Assembly: GCA_009760855.2 (NCBI GenBank)
Contig: WPIO01000021.1
Span: 1,965,001 to 2,029,000, forward strand
Source: Cristatella mucedo
Lineage: Eukaryota; Bryozoa; Phylactolaemata; Cristatellidae
Length of the DNA stretch: 64,000 nt
Reading direction: 5' to 3'
Numbering within the stretch: the first letter of the stretch is position 1; each line of letters opens with the position of its first letter. The notes under the pieces were generated by a model that worked only from the letters and a program-made list of their open reading frames with translations, did no database searches and had not been told where the DNA came from. The position numbers were made by a program, and so were the translations under genes. This document shows positions 10,400 through 23,084 of the stretch, one piece after another.

Positions 10400-12850
10400 T
10401 GATAAAAATGCACATTGCGCCCTCAATAAACTTAATCTCTTTCTAGGCAGCTTAAATTTCCTGTAAAGGAAGCACAAGCGGTTAGTGTTAACATGCAAGA
10501 TGTTCAGCATAACGTGGTAGTAGTAAAATGCATTGGGTGAATTTTCTAATACGTTTACTGACAGCATGCGCAGTGTCAGCTCTCATAGGCTCACAAAGGT
10601 CGAATCTTAAGGACCCACTAGATGTTGTGATAAATAGGTTCGTGTATAACTTCTTTTGATTGTGATCACGTCAGGGAAAGCAGTGATGACAGTCAGAAAT
10701 CAGCAACAGATTTTAAAACATGAAGACCTAAAGGCACGGTCTCAAAAGTATCTGAGTTTCCTGCGATATGTTGCTGAACGATTGTATTTAGAGTAGCGTG
10801 TGGTACGATGCCAAGCCTAGTGGAGGGGTAGTTCGTGAAGGTCGGCTGGAACCAGACAGTAGCGGGACTCAAAAGTAATAACACTAATTTGAAGTTGATA
10901 CACTGCTTTAATGGGAGACATTACAGTTCGGCTATAAGTAATTCCAATGTGGCAACTTTGACGCCTGCGATCACTAAGCAAAGTGGCAGAGTTTTGCATC
11001 AACTATAAGAGTATGAATGCACAGGCCGGTAGACCAGCAAGCGTGAGTTACGTAATTCGAGAATGAATATCACGAGCGCATCGACCAATTTTGACTCAGT
11101 ATCCACGTCTAAGCAAGCCCATAGTTTAGCTATGTTTTGTAGCTGAAATTAGACATACTTTATTGTTTAGCTTATGCGTTCATCTAGTGAAAAATTAATT
11201 TAGAACATGACAAATAGATTACCTGCAGCTGCAAATGGAGAAATGCTGGCAGAGCCTAATGTAAGCATTAACTGTTCCAATATCTGAATCACACTTAGTT
11301 GGCTCATGACTAGTAAGTTGGTTTTATTATAATTCAATTTAAGAAAGTTTGCAACCATCCATGTGCGGATGGCATAGATACATGCAGCAAGACAGTTGAG
11401 AGTATTAGACGTGCTGGAGGGCTGGGAAGGATCGAAGAAATGTAAAACTGAGTGTCATCTGCATCAGAAGTGAAAGCCTATATCCTGCCTGGAGATCACA
11501 TCGGCAAGAGGGTTAATATAAACCGTTAAAAGAGCGGACCAAGCTCAGAGCCCTAAGGTATCCCATACTTCAGAGGTTTCTCAGATGATCGTTGTCCATT
11601 CACATCAGTACTCTGGAGTCTCCCGCTGAGATAGGACCTAAATATTATAGTATTGTGCCAGTGATGCCCAGTCTAGGCGAGAGGCGTTCGAAAAGGATTC
11701 GGTTATCCTTGGTATCAAACACTGCCGAAAGATCTTGCTGATCAAGCATCAGGGAGGGTTACGTAAGTCTGCATTATCTTTTGAGGTTTTTTGTAGGAAC
11801 GGTAGATAATAGAGTGGACAGACGTTGCTGAAGTTCTCTAGGTCAAGTGTTACAAGTCAGTGCACGCAATGCGGTGCTGAAGGCGTCAGGTAAGTCATCA
11901 AAATGATAGTTAAAACCACCCATTACAAGAAAAGGTCGATGTCTTGCACATTGAATCGACGTGAGATCAAAGGAATCTGAGATAAAGGAGGACTTGGCCT
12001 GATGTGGGGATATAGTCTTGCCACTTTTTGGCAGCTTGCTGCTGAATGAAGTTAAAATAAGAGATTTGAAAGCTTGCTTTTAGAAGATTGGAAAAGGCTT
12101 AAAATTACAGGATAAACATGTGACTATGATGACTCTACCACCATTTTTTATTGATGTAGAGCGTGGGGGAAGAAAACCCTGTTGGCCTTGCATCTGTCGT
12201 TGTCGGATAGTTAGCCGATTTCAGCCAGGTTTCGGTCAATGCAAGAAAGTTGTGGTCGTTTTGAGTAATAATGTCTTCAATGATCACGAGTTTATTGCAC
12301 ACTGAGCGAGAACTCTAAAGGCATGTGTAAAGATGGGCAGCCGGGCTATTACTGGCATGATGGCCACTAAGAGAAATTCACAGCTGCACTTGAGGGAGAT
12401 GGCGATTGGTTGTTCGAGAAGATGCCAGGGGTACTAACTGAGCAGAGCCCCTGGTTTCGGATTCAGGGCTCGGCTAAGCAGCGCCTTTCCTTGGTTAATG
12501 CATGATTCACGGACTCTAGCAAAAGCAACCACATCTGGAATGCTTGTTAAAGCGCTACAATAATATGCACTCACGAGCATACCTAAGGGGCAGGTATACT
12601 AGCAATCGGTGAATCTAGTACGGCCGTCGGCACTGAGGAAGGTAACTCAGCACTAGGCACTAAGGGTTAGGATGTCCATAGGCACATAGTTTCTTAGGCA
12701 CACGATCGAAAACCAACTAATAACCTTTGAGCAGGTCTTAGCTGTAACTTTGTAAATGATGTTCGCAATACTTAAATTTCTAAAGACAACTCTGAAAAGG
12801 TCAAGAAGCGCTAGTATCGTTTGGTGTCGGGAGGCGAGACTGTGGTGATG
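10400..12850 (-). mobile_element. L2 family 1 retrotransposon, near full span with internal deletion
   Basis: The longest single L2 span, with its 3' end at the left (CGCCCTCAATAAACTTAATC near 10418). Going right on the minus strand come the 3' UTR, the reverse transcriptase C-terminus and the catalytic region (11460-11760: SVLGP- and DTIDH-type segments readable with frameshifts). Next is an APE-type endonuclease region. Near 12180-12260 the reverse complement reads DHNFLALTETWLKSANYP, the LTETWL endonuclease motif. Near 11880-11930 it reads LVMGGFNYHFDDLPDAFS, a GDFN-like motif with one substitution. The endonuclease joins the reverse transcriptase directly near 11,860, so the linker and N-terminal reverse transcriptase are missing. 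Confidence 0.75.
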
Positions 12851-12867
12851 GGAGAAAATATAACAAT

Positions 12868-12935
12868 TATAAAACGCCTAGAAAGAAATTGACCTTGACC
12901 TGAGGGAATTATACCACGTGTATTTATATAATTAT
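12868..12935 (+). mobile_element. L2 family 1, 3' terminal scrap
   Basis: TATAAAACGCCTAGAAAGAA followed by a hairpin-like CTGAGGGAATTATA and AT-rich tail remnant. It is a plus-strand L2 end immediately beside a minus-strand L2 copy. Confidence 0.5.
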
Positions 12936-13059
12936 TATGGCAGTCGGGAGGAGAGAAAGTAGCTTTTGTAAGTCACTCTCTTTCCATTCCCATCCAAAAT
13001 ACTTGATCACTGGACAACCTAAAACCTATGAGGTAAAACTAATTAATAATGCCTTTTAA

Positions 13060-14250
13060 AGAATGGAAGTTAAAATCAGTAATTGTATCACACCCTTCAT
13101 AGAAACTGCTCTGCTTAAAGTTTCAAATCACCTGCTGGCCAATATTAATCAAAGCAGGGACACTCAGCTAGTCCTTCCGAATCTAATAGCAGCGTTTGAA
13201 GCTGCTTACCATCCTTCTGGTATACCCCTTCATGCACTTAAGTATCATTCGCAGCAAGCTTAATTGGTTTAGGTCCTACTTCTGCGAGAGAAATGGGCCA
13301 ATATAGGCAGCTGCCTGTCATCTGAGAAGTACGGAAAGTATTGGATACATATTACTGTGCTAATGGATCTGTTTAATTGTAGTATAAATACTCTTCCTCT
13401 TCCCAAAGTCACCGCCAAACACAATCTCGGGTAACACGTAGAGTCCTTTGACACCTACCTCTGCATTTAATTTGACTCTTACAAGCCTGGGCCTTAATTC
13501 TATTCGCAAAATTCTTCCACTGCCTGAATCGATCACATTGGTGCTCGCATGGTAGAGAAATTCTAGGCTTTTAACGATTATAAGATATAACCTAATGCTT
13601 ACGAGAACAGCTAACCGACATTTTAAAGATCGAAACCTAAAGGTTGATTCAGATACAACCACTCATGTGATGTCTATCTATTATCTAGTCATATTTAAAG
13701 GAACCTTGTTATTTGATTATCGAATTTCCTACTCAGTCAAGTCAGCCAACCTTCAAAGAATGGAGAATCTCCTAATATAGTGAATGCTTAGATAGGAGCA
13801 TGACAGCCAAACTAGCTCACTCACTTGTAACACTGCGTCTTAATTATTGTGATTCCTTTTAATCAAGATTCCTGATCTCCGCAGTTCACTGCTCACACCA
13901 GGTGCAAAACTCCGGCTCATCCGATTTGTTGGTCGTATCTACTATACCTGCCTTCAAGACACAATTTCGCTCACAGCTTCACTGCATCGTAGCAATTATT
14001 GAATAGATGTCAAAGTCCTCAGTTTCTCTCGCAGGTGATTTTTCTAGTTACTGCCGGAGTGCTTTATCCGACCTAATTACTGCTCCCGAGTGCTATTGTA
14101 CTGACGGCCGTCCTTCAGTAAAATTAAATATTCTTAGGATCGAGCATTCAGCTCTTATTCACTGTAAGTCTGGAGGTTGCCTTCTCTTTGAAGCGAAATT
14201 TGCAATGGACTTACGCCATTTAAGTCACAGGTAAGGCAGCAGTACATGTT
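13060..14250 (+). mobile_element. Decayed L2 family 1 reverse transcriptase fragment
   Basis: The plus-strand frame at 13063-13263 resembles the conserved segment from PFLSKTLERV to GFRANHSTES: PFIETALLKVSNHLLANINQ then FEAAYHPSGIPLHAL. Near 13720 YRISYSVKSANLQRMENLLI is the counterpart of DHISSTVKSAYFLLHNIAKI. Near 13830 VTLRLNYCDS is the counterpart of VTSLLDFCNS. Substitutions and indels are heavy, so this is an old copy. Confidence 0.55.
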
Positions 14251-15764
14251 TCAGTAGATCCAAGTGCACTCGCCTTAGCCATGGATGGCTAGCCTTCGAG
14301 TTCTCCAAAGGTTCGCTGCAAGCGACCTATAGATATTAAAATTCTCTAGTCTTTCAGAGTCACTGGGATGATTTTCTGCTGATGTGTTTGCCTTGAAAAA
14401 CCGACGCATATTTTTTAATGCTTAAAAAGCTACTAGAGTTTGGGAATTCAGAGATTCGGCAGTTTGAAAGAGCTAAACTTTCAAGACTTGCAGTTGCATA
14501 GAATGATCTTCCTACTTTATGTGTTCAGTTAGAAAATGCTAATTTTACCTTGATCTTTGTTTTATTTAAAATTATAATAAGGTCTTCAACTTACTTCTGT
14601 TCCTGAAATTAGTTATTGCTTTGGTACAATTTTGAACGTAGGGATTTGGCGATTGGCTATCCAAAAATACGTCCATTTTCATCTTTAGGATAGGGCATCC
14701 AGTCAAAGCTTAAGTCTTTGTGGCTGCAAAACAATAATTCCTAAATTTAAAAATGATCGCATTCGTAGTTGAAAAAGCTAAGTGTAAACATTTTCAATTT
14801 TTGAGGTTCGGACAACTGTGAGATTGTACTTACTATTCCGCGACAGATATTTAGTTCCACATTCCTAATGAATCTTGAATACGATATTACAAAACGTCCT
14901 TTAAGAATCTAGATGGGATTTTTTCTTTTGCAGGGAGCGATGCAAATTTTCATTCGTTCACTTTGAAGTGATCATTCAAAATCGTCTTTCGTCCTTCGCT
15001 ATTGCTATGGTTAAAGTCCAGGCTAGCTTAAACTCATCTATTTCAAAAAAATATAATTCATTTGTAGTGCGACCTAAGAGAAATTAATAACTATTCAGGC
15101 GCTTCAAATATGCCTCGGGGCTCGAGCCAACGACTTCAACCAGACCTTGGTCGGGACGAGCTCCGTAACTCTGGACCAAAGCAGCGCTATAGACTGAGTT
15201 ATATCTTGACAAAAATGATTTTGGCTGCGAAAAAGAAAATTCATTTTGTATAAGGATTTTTCATTGTGCTGTAGCACTAAACAAGTTAAGAAATGTCAGA
15301 GGTGGTCTAGAGCAAAAAAATAAATGAGGCCACTTCTTTTGAGAACTGAATGTTTTGAGCAATCTTTATTGTATGCATGTTAAATTTTGCCACGGCTGAG
15401 CGCCGCCTAGAACGCAGGCTACTTTTTGGGCTGCATTTACTTAGTTAAACCATCACTCTAGGAGGTAACTCACTGGTTAATGAAACATCTGTGCTGACCT
15501 GCAGTCCCAGTCTGCTTGGAGAACGCTCAGCATGCATTTGTAGTCCCGTTACTCTTAACTCGGCTGACAGCAGGTATGGGATCGCCTTTTACATTTCGCC
15601 AATAAGCCATACGTTCAACAAAACAAAGAAGCAACTTATTGGTTATCGTTTTTTCTTCGGCAAGCTAGAGTAATTTCCGGCGACCAAGACAAATTGGGTG
15701 GTGCTCTGGTCTGGCAGCTGGATATCAGAGAGCACGCCGCCCCGATTTCTCATCCCTTCAGTCT
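14251..15764. other. No recognisable feature
   Basis: Unique-looking sequence with no repeat or coding signal. A 60-codon frame at 15491-15673 is not supported by any domain. Confidence 0.45.
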
Positions 15765-15803
15765 ACATGATTTGATGAGGACAGTGGCTGGATTTATCAG
15801 TGT
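15765..15803 (+). repeat. 39-bp direct repeat, upstream copy
   Basis: ACATGATTTGATGAGGACAG and the next 19 bases recur without mismatch at 17579-17617, right between the (TC)n tract and the receptor exon. Weaker similarity extends about 10 bp further upstream (CCTTCAGTCT against CCTTAAGTCG). It marks a duplication of sequence at the 5' edge of the receptor gene. Confidence 0.9.
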
Positions 15804-17132
15804 GTTTGAGTTACTTTGCTATAAGACCAGCAGTTTTTTGTTTTAGCCATTGTCGGAATCAGTTGCTATAAGGCACCCATCGAAAATCCATGGAGCGATC
15901 TACCGACCTTGTTTTTGCTGTGTAGCCTTGTTTCTGGAGGTGTTTCTGGAGTCACCTAATAATGTCTTTGTTAGTGACAGGCTGTAGAGTGATTGTACGA
16001 GGCTTTAAAATTCACATTGATGATCCTGGTAACGGGCCAGTTAGCTCATTTCATGACTGGCTGAATAACTATGATTTGATATAACAAGCTGATCATTTCA
16101 CTGATATCGCGCAATTCATGATCTTGTTACGATTAACGATGTCTACCTCAGAGACCTTGTCGTGTGTGCACTGATAATTTTAGATCATCATTGTAGCTCG
16201 CTTACTGTTCCTGTTCCAATGTTCGTGCAAGATAACTTCTAATTTGTAAACAGACAAAACTTGATAAATGTATTGTTCTTGAGTAATTTCAACAGCTGTA
16301 TATCATTAAAGTCTCTCTGATCTGCCCCTAGACTTGGCCAATATCTGTGATAATTTCACTAGTGCAATGGGATGACTTTTACGGTCGGCCTCGACCAGCA
16401 TTACCTTCCGAGTTTGTTCATATACACAGTCAAGGAGACTGTTTTCATTTTCAAAGAAAATTCAGCCAATGCGCGATTTCAAGTGCATGCAACTCAGTGA
16501 AAGTCTTCTTCAGCCCATAACTTCTTCTAAGGAAGAGGAGCGACAATACATTTTGCTTTCTAGGCTGATAGACATGGGCCTCTACTTTTAGGAAAAGCCG
16601 CCTCGGCATCGGATATTTGGTTCGAAACTTGTTTTTCTCTTTTGTCGTTTCTTCCTTCAGCTTAGCGATTTAGCCTGTTTACCGTTCTGTGGATCCTAAG
16701 AGTCATAATTGAAACTCATTTTCTCGGAATCACTCTAATGGGTCTGCCATTGCCAGCCCAGCGGATTAGAAAGAATTCGAGCTTGACAGAGCTAGATCTT
16801 GGGTGCTCATCTTGTGTTCTGATTATTAGCATTTCACTTAACTTGTGACTGCAACCTTTATTACCTCTCTCTATTTAATAACTAAGCACTGAAAAAGTGG
16901 TCATGCGACTGAATACTTCCTTGAACTCTATTGAGCTGCTAATTCCTCTGCCGGAATTTGTTTAAGAGCAAGATACAATACTGCTGTGATGTATTCATGC
17001 GTTTGACGGCATAGTTTTCAGTATTGGGTGTAGTTATTTGGCATAGTGCTACCTTCGTGCCGCTCTTTGATAGCTGCCTGCCTACCGACCAAGTCTGTCC
17101 GTCGGGCGATGAGGGCCGGAAGCAACGACAGA
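15804..17132. other. No recognisable feature; region 5' of the receptor gene
   Basis: No repeat or coding match. If the receptor has an upstream 5' exon or promoter, it should lie in or before this stretch, but I cannot identify either. Confidence 0.4.
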
Positions 17133-17568
<436 letters not shown>

Positions 17569-17578
17569 CTTAAGTCGA

Positions 17579-17617
17579 CATGATTTGATGAGGACAGTGG
17601 CTGGATTTATCAGTGTC
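17579..17617 (+). repeat. 39-bp direct repeat, downstream copy
   Basis: Identical to 15765-15803. The copy includes the ATG at 17588 used here as the provisional receptor start. In the upstream copy the same ATG opens a short reading frame that stops after about 23 codons. Confidence 0.9.
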
Positions 17618-18994
17618 TTACTTATAAAAAAACTCAATCATTTCAGATATTCAAATGCCCTTTACGTTGATTGGGAGACCATCGCTAACGCCTCTACCGT
17701 TTCGGCGGCTCTAGGAGCCACGGTAGAGCCGTCCTCGGTAGTCAGCACGGACTACGCGGTGCCACTGTGCGCTGTCGGCATCGCGATAGCTGTCGCCGGC
17801 ATGGCAGCTAACGTCGTATCCTTCGCAGCTACGCTCGTGGCCGGCGGTCGAAATCACGGACAGCGCCTCGGGCTCCTGAACCTCTCAGCGGCCAGTTTTC
17901 TCGACGCACTCTGCATTGCGACGAAGCTACTGCTCGAAATTTGCTGGATCCTGGGCAAGATCTGGGAGCGACCGGACCTTGCCGGCGCTTACCGCCGACA
18001 GTGGTGCGCCAACGAAGTGCTGAGCTGGACTCTCGCCGTCGGCTGCGACGCCAGTCTTCTAGTGCTCGCATTCCTCGCCGTCCAGCAATTCGCCGCCATC
18101 CGGTGGCCGTTGAAATGCGCCGACGGCACGTCGGCGCGCAGCTGCCGAGCGGCGCTCGCCTGCGCCTGGGCAGCCAGCTCAGCGTACGCGATCTCCCGGG
18201 CGGCGGTCATCGCTTCGGCTACGAGCGGCCATCCCCACGCGAACGAGTGGCCGACGATGGGCGCCAGTCGCTTCTGCTACCAGCTGGTGCTGTACCATGC
18301 GAGAGACACTGCTGGACGCTTCGAGTACGCGTTCGGTCAAACCGACAACGACGTGTGGCCATTGACGATCCGCATCGCCGTGCAGTGCTCAGTTCTGGCC
18401 ACTGTGGCGGCCACTTACGGCTACGTCGTGGCAGTTGTCGGCCGGAGCTTTCGGGACGGCAGGCCAGCCGCCGCAGGCGCGGCGGCGTCGTCGACGATGA
18501 CGACGACCGCGCCGATTACCCGACGGCGGTCGGGCTACCGAGCAGTGGGTATCATGGCGCTCGTGACGTCGCTCATGATGGCCTGCAGCTGGCCGCAGTT
18601 CGTCTACGCGGTGCTTCAGGCGCTGGACCTCATCGAGCTGTACGACCCGCACCTCCAGATCGTTCTGTACTGCCTGATGGCCGTGGCGACGGTCGCCGAC
18701 CCGCTCATCTATACGTTTCGCCTGAAGAGCATACGCGACGGAGCGGCGAAGCTGCTCGCGCGGTGCCCGCAGTCGGCGTGCCGACCAGTGCGGCGTCGTC
18801 GCGGACGCGCGGAGTCGGGGATGAGATCGACTGGCTCCTCGCCGTTGACTGGGGTGTCGACTGCCCGAGCTGGCAGCCCAAAAGGCACCTATAATGCGAG
18901 TCAGCAGCCTCCCGGCGCGTCGTCGCACCTTGTTCCGTACGCTCTCAAGGTTGCCAGGGAAACGACGAAGGAGCTAGCTTTCGCTGCTGAGTGA
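17588..18994 (+). CDS. Rhodopsin-family (class A) seven-transmembrane receptor
   Basis: A single long exon encoding a G-protein-coupled receptor at the cell surface; ligand unknown. From the provisional ATG it is 468 residues. All seven helices are readable. TM1 has the conserved Asn (MAANVVSF, codon at 17810). TM2 is LSAASFLD with the conserved Asp at 17903. TM3 follows WCANEVLSW, whose Cys would pair with the Cys of the second loop (SRFCYQ). TM4 has ACAWAASS, TM6 the CSWPQF box near 18584, and TM7 VADPLIYTFRLKSIR, a DPxxY variant of NPxxY, followed by an amphipathic helix 8. The usual DRY triplet after TM3 is replaced by QQF (18083-18091), which is unusual. The 5' end is uncertain. A good acceptor (TTTCAG, 17641-17646) would make residues before FRYSNALY intronic, and the frame upstream is only (TC)n. 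The coding part is clearly more GC-rich than its surroundings. The family is certain; the subfamily is not. Confidence 0.9.
   Translation: MRTVAGFISVLLIKKLNHFRYSNALYVDWETIANASTVSAALGATVEPSSVVSTDYAVPLCAVGIAIAVAGMAANVVSFAATLVAGGRNHGQRLGLLNLSAASFLDALCIATKLLLEICWILGKIWERPDLAGAYRRQWCANEVLSWTLAVGCDASLLVLAFLAVQQFAAIRWPLKCADGTSARSCRAALACAWAASSAYAISRAAVIASATSGHPHANEWPTMGASRFCYQLVLYHARDTAGRFEYAFGQTDNDVWPLTIRIAVQCSVLATVAATYGYVVAVVGRSFRDGRPAAAGAAASSTMTTTAPITRRRSGYRAVGIMALVTSLMMACSWPQFVYAVLQALDLIELYDPHLQIVLYCLMAVATVADPLIYTFRLKSIRDGAAKLLARCPQSACRPVRRRRGRAESGMRSTGSSPLTGVSTARAGSPKGTYNASQQPPGASSHLVPYALKVARETTKELAFAAE
17641..17646 (+). other. Candidate 3' splice site of the receptor exon
   Basis: AACTCAATCATTTCAG immediately precedes the first convincingly receptor-like codons. 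If used, an upstream exon supplies the start codon and the ATG at 17588 is not the true start. Confidence 0.45.
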
Positions 18995-19278
18995 AGGCCG
19001 CCGTGAATGTCGAGAGCCGATGCTAAGTCTGCGGTGAATATTGTTTAACCTTTGAAGCAGATTCACTTCGCTTTTTGGTTATTGCAGGCTGGACGCGTGC
19101 ATGCAGTAAAGCTCCGGTCAATTTAATGCGAGGACTATTAATAATCGTTTTACAGTTCGCACACTTATCGGCTAATTAATAGCATTGCTGACAGATTTCA
19201 TACCGACCTATGAGAAATATACTTAATCGTAGACAATTTGTATCGGCTGGTTAAGAAGCGTGGTAGCTGATAGTTTAA

Positions 19279-19284
19279 AATAAA
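19279..19284 (+). terminator. Candidate polyadenylation signal of the receptor gene
   Basis: AATAAA in GTTTAAAATAAATTACCG, about 285 bp after the receptor stop codon. It is the first canonical hexamer I noticed downstream. Confidence 0.4.
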
Positions 19285-19399
19285 TTACCGTAGCGTGCGA
19301 CTACAAATAACATCCGTTTTTTAATTATGAACCAACGACTCGTCCAGTGACTGCAGGCCTTACTCTTCCATTTAAAGGACATTCAGCTAAGGTTTGCAG

Positions 19400-20010
19400 C
19401 AGGTCTTCAGGTTATAGCCAAGTTCAGTTTCAGTTCAAGTTCCCATTTCAAAGTAGGCACGCTTGGCTGTAGAGCTGATGTGGTCGTCCAGTGAAAGTTC
19501 ACTTTGATAATGCTCACCCATATTTCGAGCTTAGGGTATAAGAAATGCACCGGCTGAGCCCGCGTTGCACGTTAGTTTTTCCACATTCCGAGATAGACTA
19601 GTACGCTGGTTTTATTGTAATTCCATTAGAAATTTTTTTTCTGCTATTTCATTTCGAATGTTTACCATAAGTGCAGCGATGCAGTGGAGACAGTTTACGT
19701 ACTGGAACGCTGTCTGGTATCACCATGGGTACAGCTATGTCATGTGTGCATAGATTGTAGAGCCTAGATTGTGCTTCACGAATAAGGCAGAAAAAAGACA
19801 AGTATAAAAAAGTGGACCAAGATTAAAGCCCTACGATTCTCTATACTTAAGACGCTCGTCGTACAATGTCTATTAATTAACATCATCACTCCGGGACTCG
19901 TCCGTTAAGATAGTACCTGAGCCATTGCAGTGCAGTGCCAGTGATGCCTGCCAGAACTATTTAGCGACACTATTAAGCGCTGCAGACTTTCAAACATAAC
20001 AATGATCGTG
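19400..20010 (-). mobile_element. Decayed L2 family 1 fragment
   Basis: Minus-strand landmarks in order: GTAGAGCTGATGTGGTCGTC (counterpart of DDHISSTVKSA), then ACTAGTACGCTGGTTTTATT (counterpart of TNLLVMGK). Next are TGTAGAGCCTAGATTGTGCT and GTGCCAGTGATGCCTGCC (counterpart of LGITGTALQ). No frame stays open. It lies in opposite orientation to the receptor gene, just past its 3' end. Confidence 0.6.
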
Positions 20011-22429
20011 ACTCTACTTGACAACTGTATTTTTGTGAAAATCATCATGCATCCCAAGGAATGCGTTCTCAGTTGACAAAATAGCTCTATAATCTGAGTG
20101 GCACTTATTTGCTAGGTGTGTCGATTTAATTTAGGAGCTTAGGTGGCCCATCTCTACTCGTTTCGGTATCTTTGGTCTACACAGCAGTTTAGGCATGTTG
20201 GCGGAAATTTATTTGCTCTCTTAGCCTACTGTTCTGTCTTAATAACAAGTTTAGCCACTGCAGCTTGAAGTAAAGTCGAGTCACGTTATCCATAAAATAA
20301 GCTGATAAATTCACAGCAAAAAAGTGCGGTTGCCAATTTATTCTTCACAAGTAAGCGTAATATTTTGCACAAAGAATTAGGCTAAGTGGAAAATAACTCT
20401 ACTCTAACCGAAACGTCACAATTAAACGGAATGCGTAACTGAGCTTTTACCTAATCTACTCGCCCGCAAAGATTTTCACGTTGCTTAGCAGCTGAATATT
20501 GGCAGAGTTCACCGCCGAGCGTTCGAGGTCTTTTCATGAAAAGTCGCTTTAAATGAGACTAGCTTCGTTATCACTACCAATTACAGGGCCATGGTTGATA
20601 TGCCAATTATTGACAGTTGGGCCTCTAGTTTCGCAATGATTCCCTTACGTTTGTGTTCTCGTCATTAAATTGCATGATAGTTAGACACCATCTGCTAGTT
20701 TGCAAAGTATTAACCAAAAGCGGCAAGTCAGTTGAACGAGAAATCAAAGTGCCCTTCCAACCGGCCACTCTTTCCGCCGAATCATGTTTCCAAAGGAGCA
20801 ATATGTAAAAGCCTCACTCTTAAGAGTTGAAGGTAGTGAGGATTACTGACTCGGTGCATCGTCGCATTCCTGATCGAAGTGAGACTAGTAAAACTGACGT
20901 GATATGTTTGCCAGCCAAACAAACTTCGACAGGGTGGATAGATGGGGCAACCGAAAAATAATTTACGGGAGTGAACGCAACAGTTGAATGTAGTTTACCT
21001 CAACCCTAGCAGAAATATGCCTTTTAGTAATTGCTGAGTGACCTTGCACAACCCAGCTCATTGGGCAAGGAGTTAGTAATGATTAATTAATACTGAGATT
21101 AATTAATACGATTAAGATTATGAATATGATTAATTAATATTAGGATACAGATTAAATACTATTGTTATTACATATTGATTGTCATACATTAATGAATGCT
21201 ATTAATTGAAGATGATTCATATGTAGGATAAATTAGTAGAATAAAGTGAATATGAGTCCAGGTTAGAGGATTGATATATTATTCTAAATATCAGTACTTT
21301 TCGCTTTAATTCAGGCTACGCCCATAATATGTATTGCCGTATCCAAGATAGTTTTCCAACCCTTGGGCAATGGCAATGGCAAGTGGTTTATAGCAACCCG
21401 TGCTTATAAAGCACCACAAGAATGGCAGCTTAAGTTAGCCTCATAAAGGCATGGAAAAGCTCGCTGGTAATATTTTTGTTAGAACATATCTAAATTATTA
21501 AGTTATTGAAGCATTCAGACCCAAGGTTCTAATGCAAAAGACCTAAATGCTAATATCAAGATATTTACTATATTCGGCACCTTATAAGCTAAGCCAGGAT
21601 CGTGTGTACCTGTTCTTATCGGCTATCCGAGAAAAGGCAAGATTTTAATGCATCAAGCCAAATTTCCATAGCCAGTCAATTCATGGTTGCATGCACATAA
21701 CTGCTCGAGATGCAATACCTAAAATCGCACGGCAACTGTGTATCACATGACGATGCACATGCACGCCATGAAAGTACCTTTCGATGCTGACATTAAGAGC
21801 ACCGTATTAAATTGCGAGGAGATAAATGATGCACGCCGTTAGCAACCGTTCGAAAGCTTGAACAGCTACCGCGATTAGAAGCTGGACGACTACCGATGTT
21901 AGGTACTAAAGTCTCTGATGTCTAAGCTGGCCGTGGTAGCGGTAGCGTATGTATTTGGCTAAGTAGCGAATAGTTGAAAATATAACCCGGGTAAAAAATA
22001 CGTTGGGTGTTATCTCTCGCGTTTGTCTTGGAAAACGCTCACTCCTTGACTCAACCGAAGGACTGCGGCAGACTTGTTAAGCCTGCACAAAACAGCGTTC
22101 AGCTGAGTAATGAAGGCATGTCGGTGAAATGTTCAAGTCTGCTTACTGTAATATCAGCGATTCTGTCTTCCAAAGTCGAAGACAAAAAAGTTTGCTTCAC
22201 ATGAACATCGCAAACCTCCTATCCTAAAGCGTACGATATTAATATTTCTCCTATCCTAAAGCTTACGTATATGATATATATATATATTACATATTTACTC
22301 ATATCCTCGTACGATATTACGCTGCCTCTTTGGCCGTGATCCACTTACTTGTCTGCTTGGTGAATACAATCTTGTCATAATAATGCTCATGCATGTCAAG
22401 CAAAGTCATTTTGGTGCGAGAATTGATCT
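20011..22429. other. No gene seen; AT-rich patch near 21,075-21,260
   Basis: Unrecognised sequence. Around 21,075-21,260 there are many TTAATTAAT and TATTAAT runs, and a short (AT)n at about 22,272-22,288. No coding signal. Confidence 0.45.
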
Positions 22430-22690
22430 TCCTCTGTACCTTTACGAAGTCACAAAGGCTATTAGAGAGTTACGCAGGAGAGTTTGGTATAGTGCACTCA
22501 AAACTTAAATGGTTTTATGTACGCATTCGGTAGCCGACAGATTCCATTTCATGCCACAAAGAGAAGTTATTAAGCAGAGCTGGGTCACAACAGCCGTTGA
22601 GGTGTGACTAGCACCCCGAAGTAACAGCTCATGACGGTTGGAGAGGATGTCCAATGGTCGGCATTAGGGGAATATATGTCGTATTGCTAC
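22430..22690 (-). mobile_element. L2 family 2, 3' end fragment
   Basis: Minus-strand copy of the family 2 end: TTACGCAGGAGAGTTTGGTA, then TACGCATTCGGTAGCCGACA, then a cysteine/tyrosine-coding stretch, matching 33840-34070 closely in order. Family 2 lacks the GGCGCTTT hairpin of family 1. Confidence 0.75.
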
Positions 22691-23084
22691 GGCTGCCGTT
22701 TCAAGTATCGTAAAAACTAATTAGTTAGACTTCATTGACGTAAAAAATAGATAGACCAGCCTCACTGTTGCAACCGGGTTGTGCAGCTGCTTCGACTATT
22801 ATAAAGAGCTACGCCGCAATCAGAAAGCTTGGAGCTATGCTAGTCTAAGCCAACGAACCGATAGTAAACGTGAGGAACTCAGTAGCAGCTAAGAGCACCG
22901 ATGCCTTGACATACAGGGTCAATATACGCATTTTGGCAAATAGTTTCGTCAACAACAGAAGGATACGAGCGTTCAACGACAGCCTTGACACACACAAGCT
23001 GGTGCCAGAAGCATAACTGTCAGCCTTTCACAGGACTTCTTTTAAGTTATTATGCACTCTTGGCCATAGATTATTGCTTAATTG
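22691..23084. other. No recognisable feature
   Basis: No repeat or coding signal seen. Confidence 0.4.

Noticed and set aside
17941-18894. Overlapping 317-codon plus-strand and 179-codon minus-strand frames within the receptor exon
   Set aside because: Shadow frames caused by the GC-rich receptor coding sequence. They are Arg/Pro-rich and contain no domain.
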